This document shows positions 7,895 through 17,002 of a DNA stretch of 64,000 nucleotides, piece by piece. A model generated the notes under the pieces. The model did no database searches and had not been told where the DNA came from. It saw nothing but the letters and a program-made list of their open reading frames with translations. Source of the DNA: Methanoregula sp. (GTDB lineage Archaea > Halobacteriota > Methanomicrobia > Methanomicrobiales > Methanospirillaceae). The stretch spans positions 18,233 to 82,232 of the forward strand of contig JAJRCF010000010.1 in the NCBI GenBank assembly GCA_028679075.1. Direction: 5' to 3'. The translations under genes were made by a program, and so were the position numbers. The number at the start of each line of letters is the position of its first letter. Position 1 is the first letter of the stretch.

Positions 7895-10800
7895 TTACAT
7901 GAAGTCGGCAAGGCCGAGCTGCTGCTGCTTCTCCTCGCCGAAGGTGGACTCGATCGCAAGGTCGATCACCTCGACCCTTTGCTTGGTATACTCCGATACC
8001 TTGTACTTGCGGCAGATCTCGCGGGACATCTCAAGATATTTCTTGACGGAGCCCTCGTGAACCGTGGGGATGATGTTCCCGTTGCAGATCCCTTTTCCCT
8101 TGAACTTCGTGCACTTGCCGGCAAGCGGCATCCGCCGGTAACTCGTATTGCACTTCGTGCACCGGAACTTCTGTTTGGAAAATGCCGAGAGGTTTCCCAT
8201 GAGGTCACGGATGAAATGGGTGTTGAGCACCCGCTCTGCCACGTCATCGGCGTCAACGGCCCGGATCTTCTCCGCGAGATCAAGCTCCGCCCCGAGCTTG
8301 TCGGTCATCGTCTTCATCTGGGTATACATCGATTCAATCGGTCCCGCAGAGATATCCGAGGTATCGTGGGTGAACTGGAAGCCTTCGAGTTGGGCCGGCG
8401 TCCCGATCCTGTTTTCCACGCGGTCGATGAGTTTGACGATCGTCTTGGGCTCTGCATAGAGAAGGGCACTGGTATATACTTCGATCGGGTAATGGTCGCA
8501 GACATCGACGTTGAGCGCCTCCTTGTCGATCTCGGCCGGGTCGATCCGGCTTGTCAGGACGAGGGGGGCGTCCATCGATCCGCCCCGGTTCTGCGGCAGG
8601 AAAGACCGCGAGAAATTGATCAGGCCGTCAAGGAGGAGCATGATGCAGTCCTCATCGCCATCACACTGTCCGGTGAAGATGCCGTTTGCGACGAGCGTAT
8701 GATCATCTGCTACCGTCAGGCAGTAGACCCGGTCCTCGGGTGCAGGAACCGGTTCAGCAAGCCGGATCGTGTCGGAGATCACACAGGAACCTTCGAAGAT
8801 CGGTACTGAATCGCCGGGCTTGAGTTCCATTGCCCGGAGTTTACGGAGATATCCCGTGTCCCAGACCAGCATTGCATGGTCGGGTGTAACCACGAGCTCC
8901 TTCCCCCGTGACGTGGTGAACCGGATCAGGGATGCCGGGGAACGGTGGATGGAGACGGACGTGACTTTCCGGATATGGATCTGGCCATTCGTATCAACGG
9001 TGCGGGTGGCAAACGGCCGTACCGGGTCTGAGTAGTAGGTGCCGAGCCGGTCAAGGCCCGGCTGGTTAATATCGAAATTCTCCAGCACGAACTTCCGGAT
9101 GGGGGTTTTTTCCCATCTCCTGCCATCGTACACCTCGATTTCCGTGTCGCCGTAAAAACAGTTTCGGCGCTTGGCGGCATGGAAGAACGGGTGGGCGTAT
9201 CCCACGTTCGCACGCGTGAACCCGGCGATCCGTGCAAGGACGCCGGCACTCGTGTGCGGTGCAAGGCCGATGACCAGGTGTCCCACGAGGTCGGCAGGTT
9301 CCTTCACGTTGTAGAACGGTTCAAGGCCATAGCACTTGACGAGCAGTTCGTCCATGAACTTTGTTACGCTGACCAGCCACTCGGCACAGGAGTCGGAGAC
9401 AAGGATATCCTGGGCGTGGAGTTCCACCACCTGCAGGCCGTTCTGGAGATCGTAACCGTGGGTATCCTTTGTATAGCCAAGCGAGCGCATTTTTTCCACG
9501 GAGACACGGACTTCATCCGGGCGGATATGCGTCAGGGGCAGGTCGATCATGTCGAACCGGGTCGTACCGTCCTTGAAGACAAAGATGTTCTGCTGTGCCC
9601 GCAGGATGCCCTTCTCCATCGCCTCCACGGACTTCTCCCGGGAGATCATACCCTTGACACCTTTGACGAGGGCGATGCTGTCGGTCTTAAGGCCCATCCG
9701 TTCCATTGCTTTTGCGTACTCTGCCTTGACGTTGAGGCTGATCCGTTGGCTGCATACCGCGGGGACATCGCAGTTCGGGCACCGGTCCTGCAGGATCTCG
9801 TGGCCGCACTTCTGGCAGGTGAAGAGCGCGACCGTATGGCCCCCGCATTTTTCGCACCGGTTCAGGTACGTGATCTCGTTGCAGGCCGAGCACCGGCGCC
9901 GCCCCACTTCGATCTCGATGATCCCGCCCTCCTTCTGGAAGTCGAGTTCCGTGTTCTCCGCGTCCACTTCCGCCGTGTGGGCAGAGGCAGACTGGAACGA
10001 GCGCCGGTTCCCGCCGGAATCCCCGAGCGGGAAGAGGACGTGGGGCGGGGGGTTCATTTTCCGCGGCTTCGATTTCCCGGGCCGGCCCATACGCCCTCCG
10101 ATCCGTGTGCCGGACCGGGACCGCATCCTGAGGCCGGAGAGGTGCATCACCAGCGCGAGCGGGAGCGCATCGGCCGGTGCGTTCTGCCACGTTTCCCCTT
10201 TTTTCAGGGTATCATCAAGCCCGAGCCCGGCGATGAAAGCACGATATGTCCGGATGTGTACGGTCTCCTCGCGGACTTCATGCGGGATCAACAGGGTCTC
10301 AAGTGATTCCTTGATTGCTGAATCGTTTGGGAGGTACAGACTGTCTTCCTTCACGCTTCCCTTCATTGACACGTGCTCTGCGAGGGCACGGATCTGGTCG
10401 GTTGAGATATCGTCCCAGAACCAGGTCCAGGCAGGATACAGGTAACCTCCCTTCCGGGCAAAGTCGAGCGCCTCTGCTTCGTTCTTCGGGGATGTTGCCC
10501 CTTCACCGGCATCGAGCAGCCACCACTCCTCGCAGTAGCCTGCCGGTACGAGCGGGTGGTTATTCTCCAGGAACTCACCGTAGGAGATCAGGATCTCGCC
10601 GACGTCGAGGATCTTCTCGATCCCGGCAACGAGTCGTTTTGCCGTCGCCTCGTCATCGATCCGGAGCACGTCGCCATTCCGGAGCCGTACTGTCGGGCCC
10701 TCGATGGAATCAACCGGCACAACACCGCAGGCTTTGCCCGGCCGTTCGGTCTTCATCTGGGTCCCGGTTGCAAGAAATTCCCCGAGGACATAGAGGGTTG

Positions 10801-11812
10801 CGGGATGCATCCCTGCGGCGGCAAAACCGGTATTGCGCGACCTCCCGTACCGGAGCCGGAAGCCCCCTTTGCGCATCGGGTAGGAGAAGACCGGACGGCC
10901 CCCGATCAGATCGCGGAGGTACTTGTCGAGCGGCTTGATGCCAACAGTCTTCTCACCGTCGCCGCTTTTTGCTGCACCGGCGATCAGTTTATCGAGCCAG
11001 TCCCAGCCTTCCATCTTCATCTTCTCGACCCGGCTCTTGAGCTTGCGGGCCTTACCGGCAATGCCTTCCCCGATGACGAGCGCCATGCCACCGCGGACGG
11101 CATTCGTCTCCACCCGCTCGAGGTTCCGGTGGCCCGAGACCTCTTCCTGTTCGGTTGCTTCGCCATCGATACAGACCGGGCAGTTCTCGATGATGATCCG
11201 GATCTCCGCTTCGCTTGGGAGATACTGGAGGTTCATGATCGAGTTGTACTGGCGGATCTCCTCGATGTACCGTTCCACTTCCTCCTGTCGCGGGACATAG
11301 CGGTTGATGCCCAGTTTCTGGCGCACGTAATCCCCGACCAGTACCGACATCGCCTGTGCCGTTCCCCCGGCGCTCCGTATCGGACCAGCGTAAAAGATCA
11401 TCAGGTAACTGCTGCCGTCATCGTTCCTGCCAAGACCGACCTTGGCAATCCCTTCCGTGGGTGCGGATACGACCCCTTCAGTCAGGAGTGCCATCGCAAC
11501 GCGGATCGCGTGGTCGAGCACCTCATCGTTGTTCTTCTCCCCGAACTTCCGGGCAACAAAATCGTCACCGATCCGGAGGGCTGCCTCTTCACGGGACATC
11601 TGCTGTTCAAGTTCACGGATCCGCACCGCCACGCCCTTGACCCCGACCAGCACCTCCACACGGTCCGCGAGATCGCTTGCGATCGGGATCTCGACATCGG
11701 TGCTGGGATCGAGACCCCGGGTGCGGGCCTCTTTTGCAATCGCAATTTCACGATAGAGCCCGTCCAGCAGGGACTTCTCATAGGCTTCCATCGTGGGCGA
11801 GAGCTTGAGCAT
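7895..11812 (-). CDS. polC: DNA polymerase D large subunit DP2 with an intein
   Basis: Catalytic subunit of the archaeal replicative polymerase PolD, which works with the DP1 exonuclease subunit. 1305 aa, of which 165 are an intein, leaving a mature chain of ~1140 aa, normal for DP2. Visible family features: SDLADRVE near the N-terminus, [19 protein letters not shown], a cluster of zinc ribbons ([34 protein letters not shown]), the catalytic N-x-D-G-D centre split by the intein, a C-terminal zinc finger ([10 protein letters not shown]), and a terminal QLGLADFM that fits a PCNA-binding PIP box. I choose the ATG at 11812. The alternative GTG at 11833 lies only ~7 nt from the TATA-like ATAAAT (11838-11843), whereas 11812 lies ~28 nt from it, as in a leaderless transcript. 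DP1 is not in the window. Confidence 0.95.
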   Translation of the reverse strand: MLKLSPTMEAYEKSLLDGLYREIAIAKEARTRGLDPSTDVEIPIASDLADRVEVLVGVKGVAVRIRELEQQMSREEAALRIGDDFVARKFGEKNNDEVLDHAIRVAMALLTEGVVSAPTEGIAKVGLGRNDDGSSYLMIFYAGPIRSAGGTAQAMSVLVGDYVRQKLGINRYVPRQEEVERYIEEIRQYNSIMNLQYLPSEAEIRIIIENCPVCIDGEATEQEEVSGHRNLERVETNAVRGGMALVIGEGIAGKARKLKSRVEKMKMEGWDWLDKLIAGAAKSGDGEKTVGIKPLDKYLRDLIGGRPVFSYPMRKGGFRLRYGRSRNTGFAAAGMHPATLYVLGEFLATGTQMKTERPGKACGVVPVDSIEGPTVRLRNGDVLRIDDEATAKRLVAGIEKILDVGEILISYGEFLENNHPLVPAGYCEEWWLLDAGEGATSPKNEAEALDFARKGGYLYPAWTWFWDDISTDQIRALAEHVSMKGSVKEDSLYLPNDSAIKESLETLLIPHEVREETVHIRTYRAFIAGLGLDDTLKKGETWQNAPADALPLALVMHLSGLRMRSRSGTRIGGRMGRPGKSKPRKMNPPPHVLFPLGDSGGNRRSFQSASAHTAEVDAENTELDFQKEGGIIEIEVGRRRCSACNEITYLNRCEKCGGHTVALFTCQKCGHEILQDRCPNCDVPAVCSQRISLNVKAEYAKAMERMGLKTDSIALVKGVKGMISREKSVEAMEKGILRAQQNIFVFKDGTTRFDMIDLPLTHIRPDEVRVSVEKMRSLGYTKDTHGYDLQNGLQVVELHAQDILVSDSCAEWLVSVTKFMDELLVKCYGLEPFYNVKEPADLVGHLVIGLAPHTSAGVLARIAGFTRANVGYAHPFFHAAKRRNCFYGDTEIEVYDGRRWEKTPIRKFVLENFDINQPGLDRLGTYYSDPVRPFATRTVDTNGQIHIRKVTSVSIHRSPASLIRFTTSRGKELVVTPDHAMLVWDTGYLRKLRAMELKPGDSVPIFEGSCVISDTIRLAEPVPAPEDRVYCLTVADDHTLVANGIFTGQCDGDEDCIMLLLDGLINFSRSFLPQNRGGSMDAPLVLTSRIDPAEIDKEALNVDVCDHYPIEVYTSALLYAEPKTIVKLIDRVENRIGTPAQLEGFQFTHDTSDISAGPIESMYTQMKTMTDKLGAELDLAEKIRAVDADDVAERVLNTHFIRDLMGNLSAFSKQKFRCTKCNTSYRRMPLAGKCTKFKGKGICNGNIIPTVHEGSVKKYLEMSREICRKYKVSEYTKQRVEVIDLAIESTFGEEKQQQLGLADFM
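8666..9160 (-). other. Mini-intein in DP2 (165 residues)
   Basis: The intein runs from Cys885 ([13 protein letters not shown]) to Gln1049 ([12 protein letters not shown]), counted from the ATG at 11812. It is flanked by ...KRRN and CDGDED..., so excision restores the NCDGDED catalytic motif of DP2. Splicing features: Cys at position 1, a block-B histidine in VTPDHAMLV, a C-terminal block [16 protein letters not shown], and Cys as the first residue after the intein. The last intein residue is Gln rather than the usual Asn, as known for some archaeal PolC inteins. At 165 residues it has no room for a homing endonuclease, so it is a minimal splicing domain. The polymerase should be inactive until splicing occurs. 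Confidence 0.92.
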
Positions 11813-11942
11813 ACCGGTACGGTTGTGCCGCACGGGGATTTATGGATGCTGATTCAGGAGGATCCGGTCAATCCGGGAACAGGAAAGATCAAAGGGTACG
11901 AAATAAAAAAGGGACCTGAGGGGGAACGCCGCAGCGTTTACA

Positions 11943-12686
11943 TCACGGTTTCTCTTCTTTCTTCTCTTCAGGCTTCACATTTGCTTTGTGCGTAAAGACC
12001 GTTGCACCCGCACCGATGCATGCCGTGATAATCCCGATTATGGCCGCGATGACCGTAGGGCTCTCCAGGGGCCCTGATGATGAGGTCTCGGTGGCAACGG
12101 GCTGCACGGTCTGCACGATGATGACGGGTGCAGCCGTGGGGATCGCAGTAGCGGCGGTTGCAACAGTCGTTGACTGGGCAGAGGAATACCCGCTTAACGG
12201 GACAAGCGTACCGAAGGCATGGTTCTCCTGTCCGGCAACAACATAGGTGGTTCCCTCGTAATCGTAGTATCCACTCAGTGCCAGTCGCAGGATGTGGCTT
12301 CCTGCAGGAAGGCCAGTAAGGGTTCCCGGAGTGGTCCCATGGTATACCCCATCGATCAGGATAGCAGCTCCCATGGGGGTTGAGGCAACCGTAAGATTGC
12401 CGGTCGTGGCCGGGGTTGTTGTTATCACCGTTGTTTCAGCGGTTGTCGTCGGGGCGACCGTGGTTGTTGCCGGCACCGCCGTTGTGGCTGTTGCAGCAAC
12501 CGTGGTTGTCGCCGCTTCTGTGGTAACCTGCGTAGTCACCGTCGTTTCAAGGGTTGTTTCAGTAGTCGTCGGAACAGCCGTTGTATTCGTCGTATTTGTT
12601 GTATTTACAACATCCGCTGATACAGGCACTATTATCACAAAGGCAATCGCGATAAGGATGATGAGATGCCTACAGGTCATCTTCAT
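11943..12686 (-). CDS. PEGA-domain surface protein, Thr-rich
   Basis: 247 aa. Signal peptide MKMTCRHLIILIAIAFVIIVPVSA, then a ~70-residue linker made almost only of T, V, A and E (probably glycosylated), then one PEGA domain (GNLTVASTPMGAAILIDGVYHGTTPGTL...) that is usually part of envelope proteins, another V/T/A-rich linker, and a C-terminal helix (VIAAIIGIITACIGAGATVF) followed by a K/E-rich cytoplasmic tail. This is a typical archaeal S-layer-associated protein anchored by its C-terminus. GGAGAT lies 7 nt before the ATG. The repetitive Thr/Val codons also create a false open frame on the plus strand. Confidence 0.8.
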   Translation of the reverse strand: MKMTCRHLIILIAIAFVIIVPVSADVVNTTNTTNTTAVPTTTETTLETTVTTQVTTEAATTTVAATATTAVPATTTVAPTTTAETTVITTTPATTGNLTVASTPMGAAILIDGVYHGTTPGTLTGLPAGSHILRLALSGYYDYEGTTYVVAGQENHAFGTLVPLSGYSSAQSTTVATAATAIPTAAPVIIVQTVQPVATETSSSGPLESPTVIAAIIGIITACIGAGATVFTHKANVKPEEKKEEKP

Positions 12687-13206
12687 GGTACGATCTCCAG
12701 GTCAACGTATTTGTTCATGAACATCTGATCACACCAGGTTTTTCGATACTGGGATCTATCCCCTTGCGATCCGGATATACCGGGAGCGCTACGTCCATCG
12801 GGGATCCCTGTGCAGGGTAATTTCTCAACCCCCATTACGGGACACCTGCCGGAAGAGAGATCATGGTTCAGGAAATTATTGCGTGGGCTGGCATGATGAA
12901 TGTTGTCAGACCCGGCATCCCTGCCGCTTGCATATACAGGGAATTTTACGTGCCGCATCTGCCTGCCAGGGTTACTGTTTTCTGCCGGTTGCAGCAATGA
13001 GAGGGATCCGGATTGCGACCAGCATGTCAAATCCCTTACGCAGAATCGTTTTGCATTCATAAGGTAACGAAAAGATTTCAGGTGTGTCTGGATTTTATCA
13101 CGAAAAAGTGAGGTGGGTGGGGAGAAGGATTGACATCTTTTTTCTCACTCACCATTTCCATTATTTACCGGGTTTCATCCGGGTAATTCAGAGTGTGTAA
13201 CTTCAC
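12687..13206. other. 520-nt intergenic region, no gene supported
   Basis: I see no gene, RNA or clear repeat here. An open frame of 125 codons on the minus strand (12683-13060) runs into the start of the PEGA gene, has atypical composition (many C, R, S, H) and no ribosome-binding site, so I do not accept it. The part near 12690-12720 probably holds the promoter of the PEGA gene. The stretch next to 13200 lies downstream of the membrane protein gene and has T-rich runs that may be its terminator. Confidence 0.5.
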
Positions 13207-13887
13207 TTATTTGGAGATCTCTTCCATTACCTTGTCAATGATTGCCTCGCTCCGGTTCTTCATGCCAAACCAGACGACAATCGCAATCGAGGCGCCGAGC
13301 CCGATACCGATACCCCAGAAGATTGGTGTGAGGATCGTGTAGATAATCGAAAGGTCCAGGAGAAGCTGTGAAAGCGCCAGCATGATGACGACAAAGTACA
13401 GGAACACACGGAGCAGCAGGAGCACCGGGCTGATCAGCTCAATGCGTGTGGTATTTGTCGAGTAATTCCTGAATACATCAATAAAGTAATCCACAAGGAT
13501 GATGCCGACAACAATAATGATGACGAATGCGACGACATGGGGAATATACTCGATGACCCCGGTCATGAACTTGCTGAGATAGTCCAGGTTGAGGATATCA
13601 ACTGCGGCGAGAATCGCAATAAGGTAGATAATGCACCGAACTGTTATATCTCCCATATATCCGAATGAGACCGGAGACTTCGTAACGTGTTTACCCAGGT
13701 CCGATTCACCGATTGCCGGGGTTGCGGTTGCTGTCGCAGTTGCCTTGTCAAGAATGATCCGGGCGGCTTTTCCAAGCAGGCGTCCTACTACCCAGCCGAT
13801 AAGAAGAACAACAAGCGCACCTATAATGGCAGGAAGTACCGCCACTACATTTTCCAATCCACGGGATACTATGTCAATTGAAACCAT
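13207..13887 (-). CDS. MscS-like conserved TM-helix membrane protein
   Basis: 226 aa with about five membrane helices. The start MVSIDIVSRGLENVVAVLPAIIGALVVLLIGWVVGRLLGKAARIILDK matches the 'conserved TM helix' found repeatedly in small-conductance mechanosensitive-channel-like proteins; the hxxGWhhG(R/K)hh motif is distinctive. Later helices include YIPHVVAFVIIIVVGIILVDYFIDVF and the Gly-rich IFWGIGIGLGASIAIVVWFGMK. The cytosolic beta domain of true MscS is absent. It probably forms a small channel or stress-related membrane protein. A strong AAAGGAGG Shine-Dalgarno lies just before the ATG. It is monocistronic and divergent from the HTH-PAS regulator. Confidence 0.82.
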   Translation of the reverse strand: MVSIDIVSRGLENVVAVLPAIIGALVVLLIGWVVGRLLGKAARIILDKATATATATPAIGESDLGKHVTKSPVSFGYMGDITVRCIIYLIAILAAVDILNLDYLSKFMTGVIEYIPHVVAFVIIIVVGIILVDYFIDVFRNYSTNTTRIELISPVLLLLRVFLYFVVIMLALSQLLLDLSIIYTILTPIFWGIGIGLGASIAIVVWFGMKNRSEAIIDKVMEEISK

Positions 13888-14028
13888 AATTTACCTCCTT
13901 TTTTTTAAGCACATATAGATTTGTGAGATAGAGTTGCAACAAATTAGGTTGCATACACTACAGTATTGATTTTACTGTTTATAGTATTTAAAATTTTACT
14001 ACATCAACAATACATCTTGCTGATTCAT

Positions 14029-14041
14029 AACAATTATAAAT
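14029..14041 (+). promoter_or_regulatory. TATA box of the HTH-PAS regulator gene
   Basis: The sequence CAATTATAAATTC lies ~55 nt before the ATG at 14093 in a very AT-rich divergent intergenic region (13888-14092). Transcription would start near 14062. The same region must also hold the promoter of the membrane protein gene on the other strand, where the AAAATTTTAAATACT tract near 13985 is a candidate. Confidence 0.5.
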
Positions 14042-14092
14042 TCTGCATACCAAACTTCTTAGCAAGGCCGCGCTATCCGGTTTTACATTACC

Positions 14093-15478
14093 ATGATGCA
14101 GGATTACCAGCAGGAACTCATTGTAATTCGGGACCTCCTCAAGAAGAACCCGAACGGGATGAGTGTAACCGATATCTCAAAGGCGTTGAAAAAGAACAAA
14201 AATACCGTAGGGAGATATCTCGACATCCTGCTCATCTCCGGACAGGTCGACATGCGGACCTACGGCATGGCAAAAGTATACTCTCTCTCCCAGCGGGTCC
14301 CGCTGTCCGCCATGCTCAGTTATTCAAAAGAACTGATCATGGTACTGGATAACGAGTCCCGGATCATTGATGTCAATGGTAATTTTTTAAGCCTCCTACA
14401 GCTCTCGCGTGAAGAGACGGTTGGAAAGAATATCACCTACCTGCAATCACCCGAAGTGGATGTCCATGAATTTCTGGACAGTATTACCTCAGACCGGCTG
14501 AACAGCGAGAATACCATCACCTTCAAAGTGAGGGGCAAGGGCGAGCGGATCTTCCACCAGAAGTGCGTCCCGACCGTTTTCGATGATGGGAGAAAAGGGA
14601 TCACGCTGATCCTTGAGGATGTCACGGAGCACATCCTTGCTGAACGGGATGTCCGGGAGAGTGAGGAGCGCTTCCGGATGATGGCAGAGAACATCCGTGA
14701 CGGGCTCATCATACTGGAGAACGGCAAAACCGTGTATGCCAACAACCGCATCTCAGAGATCACCGGGTATTCCAACGAAGAACTCTGGTCAATGAATACC
14801 CTCACTATCATCCCATCGGAATGCCATGATGAAGTAGCAAAGCGGATACGGGATATCGAAACCCATCCTGACAAGCCAAGCGATATCCAGATGTGGATCA
14901 TCCGGAAGGATGGTGAAAGGAGGTTCGTCTATCTCCGGTTCAGTGCAGTACGGCACAGCAACACACTCTATAATTTCGTGATATTCACCGATATCACGGA
15001 GCTCAAGGCGCAGGAGGCGAAGGTGCGGGAAAGCGAGCAGCGGTTCCGGATGATGGCTGAGAACATCCAGGACGGGCTCATCATTGCAGAGAACGATCGG
15101 GTCGTGTACACGAACCGCCGTATCAACGAGATCTCAGGGTATTCTGAGGAAGAGATGGCTTCGATGGGACTCCGTGGGACCATTATCGTGGAAGATGTAT
15201 CGGAGATCGCCGCGGCAGGTATTATCCCCCATTCGGAGAAGACAAAAATTGAGGAGATTGTCAGAAATGTCCAGCCGGATTCAGGTACACCCGGGGAATT
15301 CAGTGTCTGGATACGACGCAAGGATGGCATGCCACGGTTTATCCAGGGGAAGGTCACCGCGGCCCGTCACGGGGATGTAACCAGTACCTACATCACTATC
15401 GCAGATATCACGGTGTTTGCAGAGCGGGAGAAGAACCTGCGTGAGCGGATCGATGCGCTCCAGGAAATCCTGCATTAA
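14093..15478 (+). CDS. HTH-PAS-PAS-PAS signal-responsive regulator
   Basis: 461 aa, soluble. Residues ~1-65 form a winged-helix-like DNA-binding domain (QELIVIRDLLKKNPNGMSVTDISKALKKNKNTVGRYLDILLISGQVD). Three PAS sensor domains follow: one from ~82 (LIMVLDNESRIIDVNGNFLSLL) and two highly similar copies from ~190 and ~315 that share ERFRMMAENI-DGLII-EN--VY-N-RI-EI-GYS-EE. No histidine kinase or output domain follows. The protein therefore probably senses a ligand or redox state through PAS and acts directly on DNA, a one-component layout common in Methanomicrobiales. Two ATGs are adjacent (14093, 14096) and I use the first. Confidence 0.85.
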   Translation: MMQDYQQELIVIRDLLKKNPNGMSVTDISKALKKNKNTVGRYLDILLISGQVDMRTYGMAKVYSLSQRVPLSAMLSYSKELIMVLDNESRIIDVNGNFLSLLQLSREETVGKNITYLQSPEVDVHEFLDSITSDRLNSENTITFKVRGKGERIFHQKCVPTVFDDGRKGITLILEDVTEHILAERDVRESEERFRMMAENIRDGLIILENGKTVYANNRISEITGYSNEELWSMNTLTIIPSECHDEVAKRIRDIETHPDKPSDIQMWIIRKDGERRFVYLRFSAVRHSNTLYNFVIFTDITELKAQEAKVRESEQRFRMMAENIQDGLIIAENDRVVYTNRRINEISGYSEEEMASMGLRGTIIVEDVSEIAAAGIIPHSEKTKIEEIVRNVQPDSGTPGEFSVWIRRKDGMPRFIQGKVTAARHGDVTSTYITIADITVFAEREKNLRERIDALQEILH

Positions 15479-15557
15479 TGGATCATGTCCCCGGCTTGTA
15501 AACTCCGGGATGTGGTTCATCATTTATTATTCATATGTATAATCCATAGGAAAAATG

Positions 15558-15572
15558 TTTTAATACTATAAC
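15558..15572 (+). promoter_or_regulatory. TATA box of the COG1361/RND module
   Basis: TTTTAATACTATAAC lies in the AT-rich gap after the HTH-PAS gene. Transcription would begin near 15593. This decides the start of the next gene. The GTG at 15584 would lie upstream of the transcription start, whereas the ATG at 15617, with GTGAG 8 nt before it, is within the transcript. Confidence 0.5.
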
Positions 15573-15616
15573 TTCTAACTTTAGTGATACATTTGCTTAT
15601 ACAGCGTGAGACAATC

Positions 15617-16990
15617 ATGACAGTTTGTAAAAGAGATATAATTCTTGGGAACAGGATACCCCACAATTCCGGACATACGGGATACCGGAGCCACAGTCTC
15701 CTTGCGCTCCTGATCCTGACTGGTATCGCGATGGCATGCATTGCAGTATCACCTGCAAGTGCCGGATCACAATATATGGCGGGAAGCCCGGAGCTTTCCG
15801 CAACGATCTCCGGCAACAATGAACTCTCGCCCGGTAAGGAAGTACAGCTTGCCGTCGTCATCCAGAACACCGGAATTAACGAGTTCAAGTTTGTAAAATC
15901 GGGCATTGTTGATACGGACGACCTCCCGAATACCGCAAAATTCCTTACGGTAACCCTTGGTTCAGGTGACTCTTCCCTTATTGTGAAGTCAGACCCGCAG
16001 ATGGTCGGTGACCTCAAGGCAAGCGGAACGGCAACCGCCACATTCACGGTAAGAGTCCCCTCTGATGCTGCAGCAGGGACCTACTCACTGCCGGTCCGGC
16101 TGAACTACACCTACCTGTATACCGCCGAACAGTACGGATCTGATACGGTCCAGTATACCTACAAGACCATCGATGAGACTCTCCAGATCCCGGTAAAGGT
16201 CAAATCGAATGTCAGGATCGCTGTCCTCTCTGCCGATATCCAGCACCTGAATGCCGGTACGGAGGGATATATCACCCTCACCGTGCAGAATGCCGGCCAC
16301 GAGGACGCAAAGAAGGCAATTGTCACGATTGCACGAAATGACGGGAGCCCCGTTATCCCAACGGAAGCCAGTGCATATGTCGGTGACTTCCCGGCCAACG
16401 GGACCGCAAAGTGCATCTTCAAGACCTCCGTGGATCAGGGCGCAGAAGAACAGACGTACCCCCTCGATGTCTATGTGAAATATGAGAACAGTGAAGGCGA
16501 CACCGTCTCCTCCGATATCGAGACGATCGGGGTCCCGGTCGGTGGCAAGATCACCTTCTCCATCAACTCCGATGTGCAGACAATCGCACCCGGTGAGAAG
16601 AAAGTGATCCGGGCGAGCTTCAGGAACACCGGTGGGGCAACCGCATACCAGGCCCTTGCCCGGGTCAGCATGGTCGACCCATTCACCAGTAACGATGACT
16701 CAGCATTCCTCGGCGATATCGCACCCGGAGAGACAAAAGAGGCCTCGTTCCTGGTATCAGCAGATGGCTCTGCCACCGTGAAGAATTACGGCATCGATAC
16801 CGAGATCCGGTACCGTGATGCGCTTGACAACTCCGTTATCTCGGACCCCATGAAACTGAGCGTCGATGTTGTCGAGAAGAAAAGCGCTGTCTCTTCGCTG
16901 ATGGGTAACCCTGCTATCCTTGCCGCAATTGCCATCATCGTCATTGCAATCGGGTATCTCCTCTATCGCAGCAGGAAGAAACTCCAGTAA
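15617..16990 (+). CDS. COG1361-type S-layer-associated surface protein (paralogue 1)
   Basis: 457 aa. After a basic N-terminus comes a signal segment (SLLALLILTGIAMACIAVSPASA), then three to four Ig/CARDB-like beta domains of ~100 residues with recurring sentences such as LSPGKEVQLAVVIQNTGINE, LNAGTEGYITLTVQNAGHED and IAPGEKKVIRASFRNTGGAT, then a C-terminal anchor (AILAAIAIIVIAIGYLLYRSRKK). COG1361 proteins are extracellular and often encoded beside RND-type exporters in methanogens. This one is 12 nt from its paralogue (17003-18370), followed by an RND gene. It probably forms the outer part of that exporter or an envelope scaffold. The ATG at 15617 is preferred over the GTG at 15584 because of the TATA position. 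Confidence 0.83.
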   Translation: MTVCKRDIILGNRIPHNSGHTGYRSHSLLALLILTGIAMACIAVSPASAGSQYMAGSPELSATISGNNELSPGKEVQLAVVIQNTGINEFKFVKSGIVDTDDLPNTAKFLTVTLGSGDSSLIVKSDPQMVGDLKASGTATATFTVRVPSDAAAGTYSLPVRLNYTYLYTAEQYGSDTVQYTYKTIDETLQIPVKVKSNVRIAVLSADIQHLNAGTEGYITLTVQNAGHEDAKKAIVTIARNDGSPVIPTEASAYVGDFPANGTAKCIFKTSVDQGAEEQTYPLDVYVKYENSEGDTVSSDIETIGVPVGGKITFSINSDVQTIAPGEKKVIRASFRNTGGATAYQALARVSMVDPFTSNDDSAFLGDIAPGETKEASFLVSADGSATVKNYGIDTEIRYRDALDNSVISDPMKLSVDVVEKKSAVSSLMGNPAILAAIAIIVIAIGYLLYRSRKKLQ

Positions 16991-17002
16991 CGAGGGAAGA
17001 GC

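Noticed and set aside
11813..11833. GTG start for polC at 11833
   Set aside because: It lies ~7 nt from the TATA-like ATAAAT. The ATG at 11812 fits the normal distance and the domain start.
10556..11995. 479-codon open frame on the plus strand
   Set aside because: It lies antisense to polC, whose protein is well conserved. Long opposite-strand frames are expected in GC-rich coding DNA, and its residues (many H, D, P, L) have no domain pattern.
12683..13060. 125-codon minus-strand frame before the PEGA gene
   Set aside because: It overlaps the PEGA gene start, has no Shine-Dalgarno and an unusual C/S/R/H-rich composition.
15584..15616. GTG start at 15584 for the first COG1361 gene
   Set aside because: The TATA box at 15558-15572 places transcription near 15593, so the GTG would be upstream of the mRNA start.
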